Positions 54,209 through 61,438 of a stretch of 64,000 nt of DNA are shown here, piece by piece (within the stretch, counting starts at the first letter, position 1; each line of letters begins with the position of its first letter). Source of the DNA: a virus. The position numbers were made by a program, and so were the translations under genes. The notes under the pieces are model-generated. The model worked only from the letters and a program-made list of their open reading frames with translations. It made no database searches and was not told the origin of the DNA. The stretch spans positions 62,001 through 126,000 of the IMG/VR virus record IMGVR_UViG_3300007512_000009; one strand, written 5' to 3'.

Positions 54209-54242
54209 GGTGCAATTACGCACCAACCTCTTTTGCCAGAGG
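54209..54242 (+). promoter_or_regulatory. Two tandem small hairpins in the leader of the membrane protein/porin genes
   Basis: GGTGC-aattac-GCACC (54209-54224) and CCTCT-tttgcc-AGAGG (54227-54242) are two adjacent 5-bp stems with six-base loops. No T-run follows, so they are not a normal terminator. They may form a leader structure for the two genes behind them. Confidence 0.4.
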
Positions 54243-54269
54243 AATAATTCTTTTAAAAGGAGAAATATA

Positions 54270-54443
54270 ATGGCTAAATGTACAGACAGTTGCGGAACAG
54301 ATGTCGTGACAAATGCGTTAGGTAAAATCGGTGTATGCCGTAGTATGCTAATCACATTAGCACTTCTTCCATTTGCGTGGAACGGTGTTACTTGGGTTGG
54401 TAGTGCAGTTCGTGAACTTTGGGAATTGATTCAAGGCGTTTAA
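54270..54443 (+). CDS. Small membrane protein upstream of porin
   Basis: A 57-residue protein with a strong AAAGGAGA site. Three Cys residues lie in the first 25 residues (MAKCTDSCGTDVV and GVCRS), then a hydrophobic segment SMLITLALLPFAWNGVTWVG that may cross or sit in the membrane. Unknown function. Co-transcription with the porin suggests a shared role in the envelope. Confidence 0.65.
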   Translation: MAKCTDSCGTDVVTNALGKIGVCRSMLITLALLPFAWNGVTWVGSAVRELWELIQGV

Positions 54444-54476
54444 TCGTCTTGAACCTAATAAAAAGGAGATACCATT

Positions 54477-55616
54477 ATGAATATCTCAAAAATTACAAAG
54501 TTCGGTATTGCTTCATTGCTTGCAGGGATTGCATGTGGTGCGGCAGGTGCTGACACAAACACAGAACTGCAAGAACGACTTGCACGTGCAGAAGCAAGGA
54601 TTGATGAACTCACTGCATCAAAAGATTCAAACTGGCTAAACGATACTCGTTCCGACGAAATTCGTTCATTAGTCCGTGATGTTCTTGCAGACGCAGACGC
54701 TCGCTCAAGCATGATTGGTAATGGTTCACCTGTTACCTTGAATGTTCATGGTTTTTTGCAAACTCGTTGGTCGTACAATGACATCAAAACAGATGGCGTT
54801 GATACTACTCACGGTTTCAATGTTCCACGAACACGACTTGAAGTTTCTGGTGACCTCTATGATTGGGGTTACATGGTAAGTGGTCAGTGGAATGATGGTG
54901 GAAACTTTACCCTAATGGATGCATATGCAGATTGGGGTAACTTCCGAGTTGGTCAATTCAAGAGTCCTTTTATGAAGGAAGTTTTGACCGCACAAACAGA
55001 TACACTCGCAACCGAGCGTTCTGTTATCTCAAATCAGTTCGGTCAAGGTCGTAGTCAAGGTATTCAATACGGATACGACACCTCATTCGGTGGCGTTAGT
55101 GTTGCATATACCGATGGATTTAATACTGCAAATGGTGCAGGAGTCCAAAATGGTTACGCACTTACTGGTCGTGTTGATTTCAGTCCTACTAATTGGTTGA
55201 GTGCTGGCGTTGCTGTTTCACACAACGACCTAGACACAACTGATTATAACACGTGGACTGCTGATGCAACATTTAGTGCAGGTGGATTTGATTTCACTGG
55301 TGCTTATGTAGCAACAATGGATGACACTAATGGCGATGATTGGGGTACAGTCTGGACAGCATCATATGATGTAACAGACAAAGCACAATTGTTCGGTCAA
55401 TATGAAGTTGGACACCTTGAAGGTGTTGCAACTGATTTGAAAATTGCCACATTTGGTGTTAATTATGCATTCAATAGCAATGTTAAATGGACAACCGACG
55501 TAGGTTATGCATTTGACAGCGTTGATGCAGGATGGAACTTGGGAACTAGTGGTTGGAATACAACCGCAAATGAAGGTGAAACCCTTATTCGCTCCCAACT
55601 CCAAGTTAAATTTTAA
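54477..55616 (+). CDS. Outer-membrane porin (phosphate-porin O/P-like)
   Basis: A 379-residue beta-barrel protein. Residues 1-25 are a signal peptide with cleavage after GAAGA; 28-44 form a short coiled coil (ELQERLARAEARIDELT); residues 53-80 (WLNDTRSDEIRSLVRDVL and following Ala/Asp) are a periplasmic helix that, from memory, resembles Planctomycetota porins. Then come alternating strands such as VNVHGFLQTR-type and RTRLEVSGDLYDWGYMVSG, with FRVGQFKSPFMKEVLT typical of OprO/OprP barrels. The end LQVKF has the terminal Phe needed for barrel assembly. GC content looks higher than in neighbouring genes. Ribosome site AAAGGAGAT and own terminator. Confidence 0.9.
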   Translation: MNISKITKFGIASLLAGIACGAAGADTNTELQERLARAEARIDELTASKDSNWLNDTRSDEIRSLVRDVLADADARSSMIGNGSPVTLNVHGFLQTRWSYNDIKTDGVDTTHGFNVPRTRLEVSGDLYDWGYMVSGQWNDGGNFTLMDAYADWGNFRVGQFKSPFMKEVLTAQTDTLATERSVISNQFGQGRSQGIQYGYDTSFGGVSVAYTDGFNTANGAGVQNGYALTGRVDFSPTNWLSAGVAVSHNDLDTTDYNTWTADATFSAGGFDFTGAYVATMDDTNGDDWGTVWTASYDVTDKAQLFGQYEVGHLEGVATDLKIATFGVNYAFNSNVKWTTDVGYAFDSVDAGWNLGTSGWNTTANEGETLIRSQLQVKF

Positions 55617-55645
55617 TATAACAGGAAATTCCTGATAATAAATTA

Positions 55646-55679
55646 CAGCCCCTTAGATTCGTCTGGGGGCTGTTTTTTT
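55646..55679 (+). terminator. Intrinsic terminator after the porin gene
   Basis: Stem CAGCCCC with GGGGCTG (7 bp) and a 13-base loop, followed by seven T residues. The T-run merges with the TATACATA octamer of the next transcription unit, the same terminator-promoter arrangement as after gene 23. Confidence 0.9.
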
Positions 55680-55686
55680 ATACATA
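55679..55686 (+). promoter_or_regulatory. Late promoter variant TATACATA before the 55731 gene
   Basis: Octamer immediately after a terminator and 45 bases before the next start, exactly the distance seen for the exact late promoter at 14068. This supports TATACATA as an active variant. Confidence 0.6.
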
Positions 55687-55730
55687 ATGTATATGACCTT
55701 ATAAACTACTAATATAAAGAAGAACGATTT

Positions 55731-56342
55731 ATGAAAGACCCTATGAAAGACCCTAACAAACAACTTAGAAATCTAACTGAAGCAGTTAATAACCTTTATG
55801 AGGCAATCCCTGTGCACCCAACAGCACCATATGGGCCGGGAAACGGTTATGAGTATGACCCAATACGAAAGCAATCAGTACCAATTGACCCAGACGACGG
55901 TGGGGATGGTAATGGTGATGGCGGTTGCCAAACTCAAGCATGTTGGGATGAAATACTTGCTGAAATTGACGAAATTGTTCGATTAGCCTGTGCTAACGGT
56001 GAAACAGCACAATGTCAACAAGCAAGGGCTGCACAGAAAGAGGCGTGGATGGCATATTATAATTGGTTATTGGGTGGTGGCGGTGGTGACCCACCTGCAC
56101 CCACGGATATTACAGAAACACCGATTATAACCCCCAATACCGTGGATTATTTACAAAATAATCCTATGCCTGAACGGCCGCATCTATATCACCCAACAGG
56201 TCGCAGACCAAAAGATTTGCAGTATAATGATGATTTAATGGATTGGTTTCAAGGTTGGGTTGATTCAATGTCTGAAGACCAGAAAGAAATGTTACTATGG
56301 ATTATTCCTAAATTAATCACATTACAAAATATAGCGCCATAA
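55731..56342 (+). CDS. Candidate internal head protein A (low complexity)
   Basis: A 203-residue protein of no known family. The N-terminus has KQLRNLTEAVNNLYEA, where LTE fits the head protease rule; the middle is rich in Pro, Gly and Asp (including a run of Gly/Asp with two Cys); the C-terminal helix pattern NDDLMDWFQGWVDSMSEDQK and following LLWIIPKLI aligns without gaps with those of the proteins at 9976 and 56379. Likely late expressed. A second ATG at 55743 is possible. Confidence 0.6.
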   Translation: MKDPMKDPNKQLRNLTEAVNNLYEAIPVHPTAPYGPGNGYEYDPIRKQSVPIDPDDGGDGNGDGGCQTQACWDEILAEIDEIVRLACANGETAQCQQARAAQKEAWMAYYNWLLGGGGGDPPAPTDITETPIITPNTVDYLQNNPMPERPHLYHPTGRRPKDLQYNDDLMDWFQGWVDSMSEDQKEMLLWIIPKLITLQNIAP

Positions 56343-56378
56343 TGTACGAATATACCCACAATTTAAGGTTAAAATTTT

Positions 56379-57092
56379 ATGACTCTACAAAACAAAATTT
56401 ATCAACAACGAATCACTGAGGCACTAGGTGCAGGTGGCAATGCAGGAATTGGTCAACAAGAACCAAACTTTTTCCAACAGGCACCAAAACCTACTAGACC
56501 AAATTGGGAATTCCCAAGTCCTAGAGGGCCAGCAAATCAAACAAGAGGGTTGTATAGCGGTGGTGGTTTGTCTGGTATAGATGGACTACCAGTTACTGAA
56601 GAATGGCAAAACCAATGGGATAAATGGATAAACTCTGGTGCGGCAAGTGGTGCACCAATGCCTTGGCCACCACAATTCCAAGGTATGTTTGAAAACAATG
56701 ATGCCTTTGATTTCCACCCAGATAACCCACACTCTGGGAATATGTATTGGAATTCCGTTTTTAACTGGTTATTTGGGGAAACTGGTGGTGACAATGCATC
56801 ATGGGGTAATGGGGCATTACAACAGATGATTGATGCAGGATACACTGATTTAGGTCAATACGGTGGGAATATAGACTGGGATATTGTTCAAGACTTACTG
56901 GGCGGTTCAAATCTTTACAGTGCTTGGTTTGTTATGTTAATGTTTGGTGACCCAAACAATCCACAGTATGCAATACTCGAAAATTGGTTTAACCAAATGT
57001 TGAGCCAAAACCCAACGTATCATCATTTGCTGATGATATGGACATATCTGGGACAGCAATTGCCTGACTTATTCAACCCACAAAATATATAA
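56379..57092 (+). CDS. Candidate internal head protein B (Trp/Asn/Gly-rich)
   Basis: A 237-residue protein with at least twelve Trp and many Asn, Gly and Pro. The N-terminus MTLQNKIYQQRITEALGAGG looks like a T4 capsid-targeting sequence, with ITE as a cleavage site. The C-terminal helix pattern YAILENWFNQMLSQNPTYHH plus LLMIWTYLGQQ resembles the proteins at 9976 and 55731. No family recognised. Behind the late promoter at 55679. Confidence 0.62.
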   Translation: MTLQNKIYQQRITEALGAGGNAGIGQQEPNFFQQAPKPTRPNWEFPSPRGPANQTRGLYSGGGLSGIDGLPVTEEWQNQWDKWINSGAASGAPMPWPPQFQGMFENNDAFDFHPDNPHSGNMYWNSVFNWLFGETGGDNASWGNGALQQMIDAGYTDLGQYGGNIDWDIVQDLLGGSNLYSAWFVMLMFGDPNNPQYAILENWFNQMLSQNPTYHHLLMIWTYLGQQLPDLFNPQNI

Positions 57093-57114
57093 GAAAATCA
57101 TATGCCCAAACCCC

Positions 57115-57158
57115 CTTCCTGATATCAGGGAAGCATATACTGACGACTGTATGTCAGT
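57115..57158. repeat. Two inverted repeats in the gap before the VWA gene
   Basis: CTTCCTGATATCAGGGAAG (57115-57133) is a near-palindrome with one bulge; ACTGAC (57139-57144) pairs with GTCAGT (57153-57158). No T-run follows either. They lie between the end of a late unit and an early promoter, so they may be a weak terminator or a protein-binding site. Confidence 0.4.
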
Positions 57159-57176
57159 GGATATAGATTATATGGG

Positions 57177-57205
57177 TTGACAGAAAACGTCAGGCATGGT
57201 ATAAT
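57177..57205 (+). promoter_or_regulatory. Early promoter, leaderless type, for the VWA gene
   Basis: Consensus TTGACA, 17-base spacer and TATAAT with extended TGG. The spacer lacks AGCC at the usual place. The ATG begins exactly 7 bases after the -10. Confidence 0.87.
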
Positions 57206-57211
57206 GGGTGT

Positions 57212-59524
57212 ATGAGAAAAACTACAAACACTATTAATACCGCCTCCAAAGATATTCTTGCTAAAGCCATGGCTATGGAAGGGATATCTGTCCAACATAG
57301 CGTAAACGCTGAAACAGCATACTTTGATACCAAAGCCCGTGTACTCGTTCTTCCAGTTTGGGAAGATATGACCAACGACATATATGATATGCTAGTTGGT
57401 CACGAAGTGTCACATGCACTTCATACACCTGCAGATGGTTGGTCTGACTTTGTTGGTAAAGACAAATTTTCAGGTATGCGTCATCAATTCTTAAATGTAG
57501 TTGAAGATGCTCGTATCGAACGATTAATCAAAGATAAATTTCCCGGCATTCGTCGCAACTTTTCAAATGCATACAAGCAATTTGCTGACCGTGACATGTT
57601 CGAAATTGAAGGTAAAGACCTTACAACACTACCACTTCTTGACCGATTGAACATCGAGTTCAAACTTGGTCTATATGGTCATGCTGATGTTGAATTCTCT
57701 GCAGACGAGCAACAATATGTTGAGCGAATGCGGGACACCAAGACAATGGAAGAAGTAGTCGCACTTTCAAGCGATTTGTTCGACCTATGGTTGGAACAAC
57801 AACCACTTGAACCAGACCAAGATGGTCAACACCAAATGGAAAGTGGTGCTGATAGCGAATCTGGTGATTCTGCTGAGTCTGGTTCAGAAGATTGGCAAGA
57901 TGCAATGAATCAACAAGACGAATCGCAATCACAATCTGGTGAAGGTGACGAATCAACCGATGCTTCTGGTGACAGCACTGAATCGGGTGACGAAGATGGT
58001 GAAGAAACTGGTGGTTCATCCAACACTGGTGAAGGTGAAGATTCTGGTGAGTCAATGGAAGATGATACTGATGATGGTGAAAGTGCTGACTCTGAGCAAA
58101 GCGATTCATCTGATGATGGTGCTGAACAAAATGACCTAGGTTATGATGACTACAGCAGTGACCCATGTGGTCAAACACAACGTGCCTTCGACCAAGGTGT
58201 TAAAGACATGCGTGACCAAGAGCAAACTAGAGAATACGAATATCACAAACTTCCTGAGTTTAAACTTGAAAACGTTATTATAGACTACCCTGAAATTGAC
58301 CGTCAATTTGTTGAATTCAATGCAGACAACGCTGATAGAATTTCACATTGTCGTGTTCAAGGGGAATGTCTTACCAAATGTGATGAATTCCTTCGCAAAT
58401 CACGACCAGTTGTAAACCATATGGTTCAACAATTCATGATGAAGCAAGCAGCCGAAGCAAACAAGAAGACTGAAATCTCAAAGACTGGTATTCTTGACAC
58501 AGTTTCAATGATTAATTACCGTTGGAGTGAAGATATCTTCGTAAAGAATGAAACTCATCCAGACGGTAAAAGTCACGGACTAGTAATGTTCCTTGATTGG
58601 TCTGGTTCAATGTCTAACATCCTTGAAGATACAGTCGAGCAAATGCTAGTTCTTACTGAATTCTGCAACAAGATGCAAATTCCGTTTGAAGTCTACGCAT
58701 TTTCATCATCATATAGTAGCAGAAATGAAGACAAACCACAACCACAATATGTTGCGAGTGATGACGATTCAGTTCTTAGACCTCACCATTTCAACCTACT
58801 CAACTTCCTCTCAAGCAGAATGAACAAGCGAGAGTACAAGCAAGCAGTACACAACCTATGGTTGTTGGGTGCATCAAACGCTTACAATAGTACATACAGG
58901 TACGTTAGAACCCCTCGCCAATTCTCCACTGGTTGCACACCTTTAAACGAAGCAATCATTGCAGGATTGGAAATCATCCCTGCATTCCAACGACAAAATG
59001 ACATTCAAATCGTAAATACAGTTGTCCTTTCAGACGGTGACGGTCACTCAATGGGTGCATACGGTTACTGTAGTGGTAAATCTTTCATTACTGAACCAAA
59101 TACTCGAAAAAACATTGAAATTAAAAATAACCACGGTAGGTCTGAAACAGCCGCATACCTTCAAATTTTGAAGAGTCAAACTGGTTGCAACATCATCGGA
59201 ATTAAATTGTATGATGGTCGAAGAATTGACAACATGCGATACCGATACTTCATCACTGACGGTGTTGTGGATGAAAAAGCAATGAACAAAGCAGCCGGAC
59301 TATGGAAGACACAAAACTTCTTTAGCATTAAAGGTGAAAATGCAGAAGGTTGTGACGAGTTGTTCGTAGTACAAGGTAGTCTTAAAGTTGAAACAGATGT
59401 CCTTGCTAAACTTGATGAAGATGCAAGTCTTGCAAAAGTACGCAACGCATTCGTTAAAGGTAACAGCACGAAGAAATCCTCACGAGTTATCGCAACTAAA
59501 CTGATTGACCTAATCGCAGTATAA
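57212..59524 (+). CDS. VWA-domain protein with HExxH metalloprotease-like N-part
   Basis: A 770-residue protein. The N-terminal domain has GHEVSHALHTPADGW (HExxH at 64-68) and VEDARIERLIKDKFPGIRRN, resembling CobT-type/peptidase proteins of T4-like marine phages. Residues about 190-320 are a Ser/Asp/Glu/Gly-rich linker. The C-terminal VWA domain has the MIDAS motif LDWSGSMSN (Asp462-Ser466) and VLSDGDGHSMG. Such proteins usually work with a MoxR/CobS-like AAA ATPase, which would be outside this window. Cobalt chelation is not supported; the true substrate is unknown. Predicted leaderless mRNA. Confidence 0.8.
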   Translation: MRKTTNTINTASKDILAKAMAMEGISVQHSVNAETAYFDTKARVLVLPVWEDMTNDIYDMLVGHEVSHALHTPADGWSDFVGKDKFSGMRHQFLNVVEDARIERLIKDKFPGIRRNFSNAYKQFADRDMFEIEGKDLTTLPLLDRLNIEFKLGLYGHADVEFSADEQQYVERMRDTKTMEEVVALSSDLFDLWLEQQPLEPDQDGQHQMESGADSESGDSAESGSEDWQDAMNQQDESQSQSGEGDESTDASGDSTESGDEDGEETGGSSNTGEGEDSGESMEDDTDDGESADSEQSDSSDDGAEQNDLGYDDYSSDPCGQTQRAFDQGVKDMRDQEQTREYEYHKLPEFKLENVIIDYPEIDRQFVEFNADNADRISHCRVQGECLTKCDEFLRKSRPVVNHMVQQFMMKQAAEANKKTEISKTGILDTVSMINYRWSEDIFVKNETHPDGKSHGLVMFLDWSGSMSNILEDTVEQMLVLTEFCNKMQIPFEVYAFSSSYSSRNEDKPQPQYVASDDDSVLRPHHFNLLNFLSSRMNKREYKQAVHNLWLLGASNAYNSTYRYVRTPRQFSTGCTPLNEAIIAGLEIIPAFQRQNDIQIVNTVVLSDGDGHSMGAYGYCSGKSFITEPNTRKNIEIKNNHGRSETAAYLQILKSQTGCNIIGIKLYDGRRIDNMRYRYFITDGVVDEKAMNKAAGLWKTQNFFSIKGENAEGCDELFVVQGSLKVETDVLAKLDEDASLAKVRNAFVKGNSTKKSSRVIATKLIDLIAV

Positions 59525-59535
59525 TTTTCTCATCG

Positions 59536-59571
59536 CAGGGTAGGTGGATGTTCCACCTGCTCTGTGTTTTT
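59536..59571 (+). terminator. Probable terminator after the VWA gene
   Basis: Stem built on AGGTGG/CCACCT with an atgtt loop, extended by CAG/CTG at the base with mismatches, followed by a GTGTTTTTT-like T-run. Confidence 0.75.
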
Positions 59572-59588
59572 AAAAAAAGGACAACATA

Positions 59589-59726
59589 ATGCTTACAGCA
59601 ACAGAAATATCAATAGTTCTCATGTTAATTGAAAGATATAATAATATTGACAGTGAATGGGACAACACAATAAAAGAAATAAAAAGAAAACTGGAAACAA
59701 TGCAAATAGCCAGTTCTGAAGGATGA
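59589..59726 (+). CDS. Small helical protein (45 aa)
   Basis: MLTATEISIVLMLIERYNNI followed by a charged helix, after AAAGGACAACATA, which is an acceptable ribosome site. Its stop lies within the ribosome site of the next gene. Unknown function. Confidence 0.55.
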   Translation: MLTATEISIVLMLIERYNNIDSEWDNTIKEIKRKLETMQIASSEG

Positions 59727-59728
59727 TA

Positions 59729-59989
59729 ATGAATACCCCAGAAATACATCCAACATTAACACTAATCCACCCTAAAGATGGGTCTACCATAGATGCAGTA
59801 TTTCAAAATGTACCAATGACTGATGTTCCCTTTTGGAATGTCGATGTTTATGTTGATGAAGACTACCAACACAAGTCTAGTCAAAAAGAATTAACTATAG
59901 AAGAAGCAAGAAAGTGGTGGAACACGTTAGTGAAAAAAGGGTACACCCGAAAAACCAAAGGACAATGGACGGAGTTACGTTTACCATGA
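59729..59989 (+). CDS. Small protein with C-terminal ARxxW...VKKG motif (86 aa)
   Basis: An 86-residue protein. Residues about 30-50 are acidic and aromatic; the C-terminal ELTIEEARKWWNTLVKKGYT is shared in pattern with the next gene. ATG 59729 is well spaced from AAGGA; 59723 is also possible. The family is common as small proteins in T4-like marine phages as I recall; function unknown. Confidence 0.68.
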   Translation: MNTPEIHPTLTLIHPKDGSTIDAVFQNVPMTDVPFWNVDVYVDEDYQHKSSQKELTIEEARKWWNTLVKKGYTRKTKGQWTELRLP

Positions 59990-60246
59990 ACCCTTATTAT
60001 CCCAAAGACTATAGACAAGCATGTGCAGAAGGTAGGGGATGCGTACCAAAAGCGAGATATCTATTAGTACACGACTCCTGTGAAGAAGCAGGTATATGGA
60101 AGGTAGTATTTGAGGTTTATAACGGTAATACAGTTGCGATACGCAAATATGAGAATGATGAGTTATGCTCTACTTCCAACCATACCCATAAAGATGCACG
60201 ACGAATTTGGAAAAATGAAGTTAAAAAAGGTTTTATAAAAGCATGA
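59986..60246 (+). CDS. Paralogue of the preceding small protein (86 aa)
   Basis: An 86-residue protein, the same length as the gene before it, with a matching C-terminal helix KDARRIWKNEVKKGFIKA. The middle RYLLVHDSCEEAGIWKVVFE followed by NGNTVAIRKYENDEL looks like a small beta domain. It overlaps the previous gene by four bases, suggesting tandem duplication. Unknown function. Confidence 0.7.
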   Translation: MNPYYPKDYRQACAEGRGCVPKARYLLVHDSCEEAGIWKVVFEVYNGNTVAIRKYENDELCSTSNHTHKDARRIWKNEVKKGFIKA

Positions 60247-60833
60247 AAGAAATAAAAGCAAAATTTGCAATAGGAATACTAGTCGTACTTATCGGGTATA
60301 TATTTTATCTGTTTGTAATGGTCGGGTGTTCAAGTAAAACAGAAAAACCTATTGAACACCAACCGATTGACACGGTGAGTCAAAAACAAGAAAAACCGCA
60401 AATGGTAGTGAACTATGAAGCACTAAGGGAGTTTTATCCTGAGGAGTTTGACACAATAATGGAGGCTGCTAAAGCAAATGGTTGTACCAGACCTGAGTTA
60501 ATATGTATTTTATTTGCAATACGTACTGCTGAAAACGGACGAAAAGGTATTGAATTCGGTGTATTACACCCAAGAGCAGTAGACCAACCGAATTCTTTAA
60601 GAGTGCAAGCAGGTTGGTGTGCCGCAACTATATCTAAAAATTATAAAAGGTGGATTGAATCCACACAAAATCCTCCTAATGCAATTCTAAAACCATACAG
60701 TGATTTTATAACTTTTTTGGGTAACCGATATTGTCCAGTAGGAGCAGATAATGACCCCAATGGTTTAAACAAGCATTGGATTCCTAATGTTTGGGAAATT
60801 ACTATTCGGAATGTTTATGCCATATATAAATAA
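60243..60833 (+). CDS. Membrane-anchored lysozyme/transglycosylase-like protein (putative)
   Basis: A 196-residue protein. A hydrophobic N-terminal helix (about 8-28) ends in VGCSS, a lipobox-like site, followed by a Pro/Lys/Gln-rich linker. The C-terminal domain (about 60-196) contains ICILFAIRTAENGRKGIEFG, AGWCAATISKNYKRW and TFLGNRYCPVGADNDPNGLN. The pattern Ala-Ile-Arg-x-Ala-Glu-Asn-Gly followed later by a Pro-x-Gly-Ala-x-Asn-Asp-Pro block resembles a lysozyme-like group I have seen in phages and bacteria; the Glu of AENG is the possible catalytic residue. A lysis or cell-wall role is inferred. Confidence 0.55.
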   Translation: MKEIKAKFAIGILVVLIGYIFYLFVMVGCSSKTEKPIEHQPIDTVSQKQEKPQMVVNYEALREFYPEEFDTIMEAAKANGCTRPELICILFAIRTAENGRKGIEFGVLHPRAVDQPNSLRVQAGWCAATISKNYKRWIESTQNPPNAILKPYSDFITFLGNRYCPVGADNDPNGLNKHWIPNVWEITIRNVYAIYK

Positions 60834-60862
60834 TTTTAAGAAAAAAGCCTCTGTGATACAAT
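60825..60862 (+). promoter_or_regulatory. Late octamer plus early -10 with AGCC, before the 60884 gene
   Basis: TATAAATA (60825-60832) overlaps the end of the previous gene. Further on, AGCC (60846-60849) is exactly 7 bases before TACAAT (60857-60862) with extended TGA, as in the early promoters, though the -35 place holds only TTTTAA. Both signals could serve the cluster of small genes behind. Confidence 0.55.
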
Positions 60863-60883
60863 AAACAAAAAAGGAATGATACC

Positions 60884-61069
60884 ATGTCAAAGACAAAATA
60901 TTATGACAGTAAAAAAGACCCATTATTAAATACTAATGAAAATATTGAGAACTGGAATAAAAATTCAGCAGGTAAGGGTAGCAAACGTAGACTAACTGAC
61001 GAGCAAAAGTATAGAAATAATTATGATAAAATTTTTAACAAAGATAAGATGAAAGCGAGTAAAAAATGA
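60884..61069 (+). CDS. Small GKGSKRR-type protein (61 aa)
   Basis: A 61-residue polar protein with NSAGKGSKRRLTDEQKYRNN, a motif found in many small phage proteins of unknown role. The ribosome site is AAAGGAA. It overlaps the next start by four bases. Confidence 0.72.
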   Translation: MSKTKYYDSKKDPLLNTNENIENWNKNSAGKGSKRRLTDEQKYRNNYDKIFNKDKMKASKK

Positions 61070-61437
61070 GTGAAATTAAAATAGTAAGACTAAATTCAGG
61101 TGAAGAAATACTGTGCAAACACACACTAAAAGATGGTATGCATACCCTTGAAAAACCATTGGTCATTATTCCAACTGGTGAGGGTAAGATTGGATTTATG
61201 GGATGGATGCCTTATGCTGATATTGAAAAAACAGGAGTTAATATATCCGATTCTTTTGTTGCTTTTGTAGTAGACCCTGATAAGGAACTTAAGCAAGATT
61301 ATGTAGGATTTACTACTGGAGTTGTTGCTCCTGTTAAAAATAATAAAAAAGTTGTTGTTCCTTCTTTAAACCCCACGTGGGACGAAGAAGATAATGATAA
61401 CATGGTTCTAAAGGGGCCACAAGGACGGTCTAAGTAA
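61066..61437 (+). CDS. Sm-like domain protein
   Basis: A 123-residue protein with KIVRLNSGEEILCKHTLKDG at the N-terminus, a Leu-Glu-Lys-Pro motif, and MGWMPYADIEKTGVNISDSF. This agrees with the small Sm-like fold known structurally for a putative cyanophage protein. It lacks the acidic tail of the paralogue at 16949. RNA binding is possible but not shown. Confidence 0.6.
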   Translation: MSEIKIVRLNSGEEILCKHTLKDGMHTLEKPLVIIPTGEGKIGFMGWMPYADIEKTGVNISDSFVAFVVDPDKELKQDYVGFTTGVVAPVKNNKKVVVPSLNPTWDEEDNDNMVLKGPQGRSK

Positions 61438-61438
61438 T

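Noticed and set aside
57660-58178. 172-codon open frame on the minus strand
   Set aside because: It lies opposite the Ser/Asp/Glu-rich linker of the VWA gene and is mainly His/Gln/Leu, as expected from the complement of those codons. No ribosome site or promoter.
57212-59524. Annotation as cobaltochelatase CobT
   Set aside because: The MIDAS and HExxH motifs support a VWA/metalloprotease-like protein, but nothing shows cobalt chelation and no CobS or CobN is in the window.
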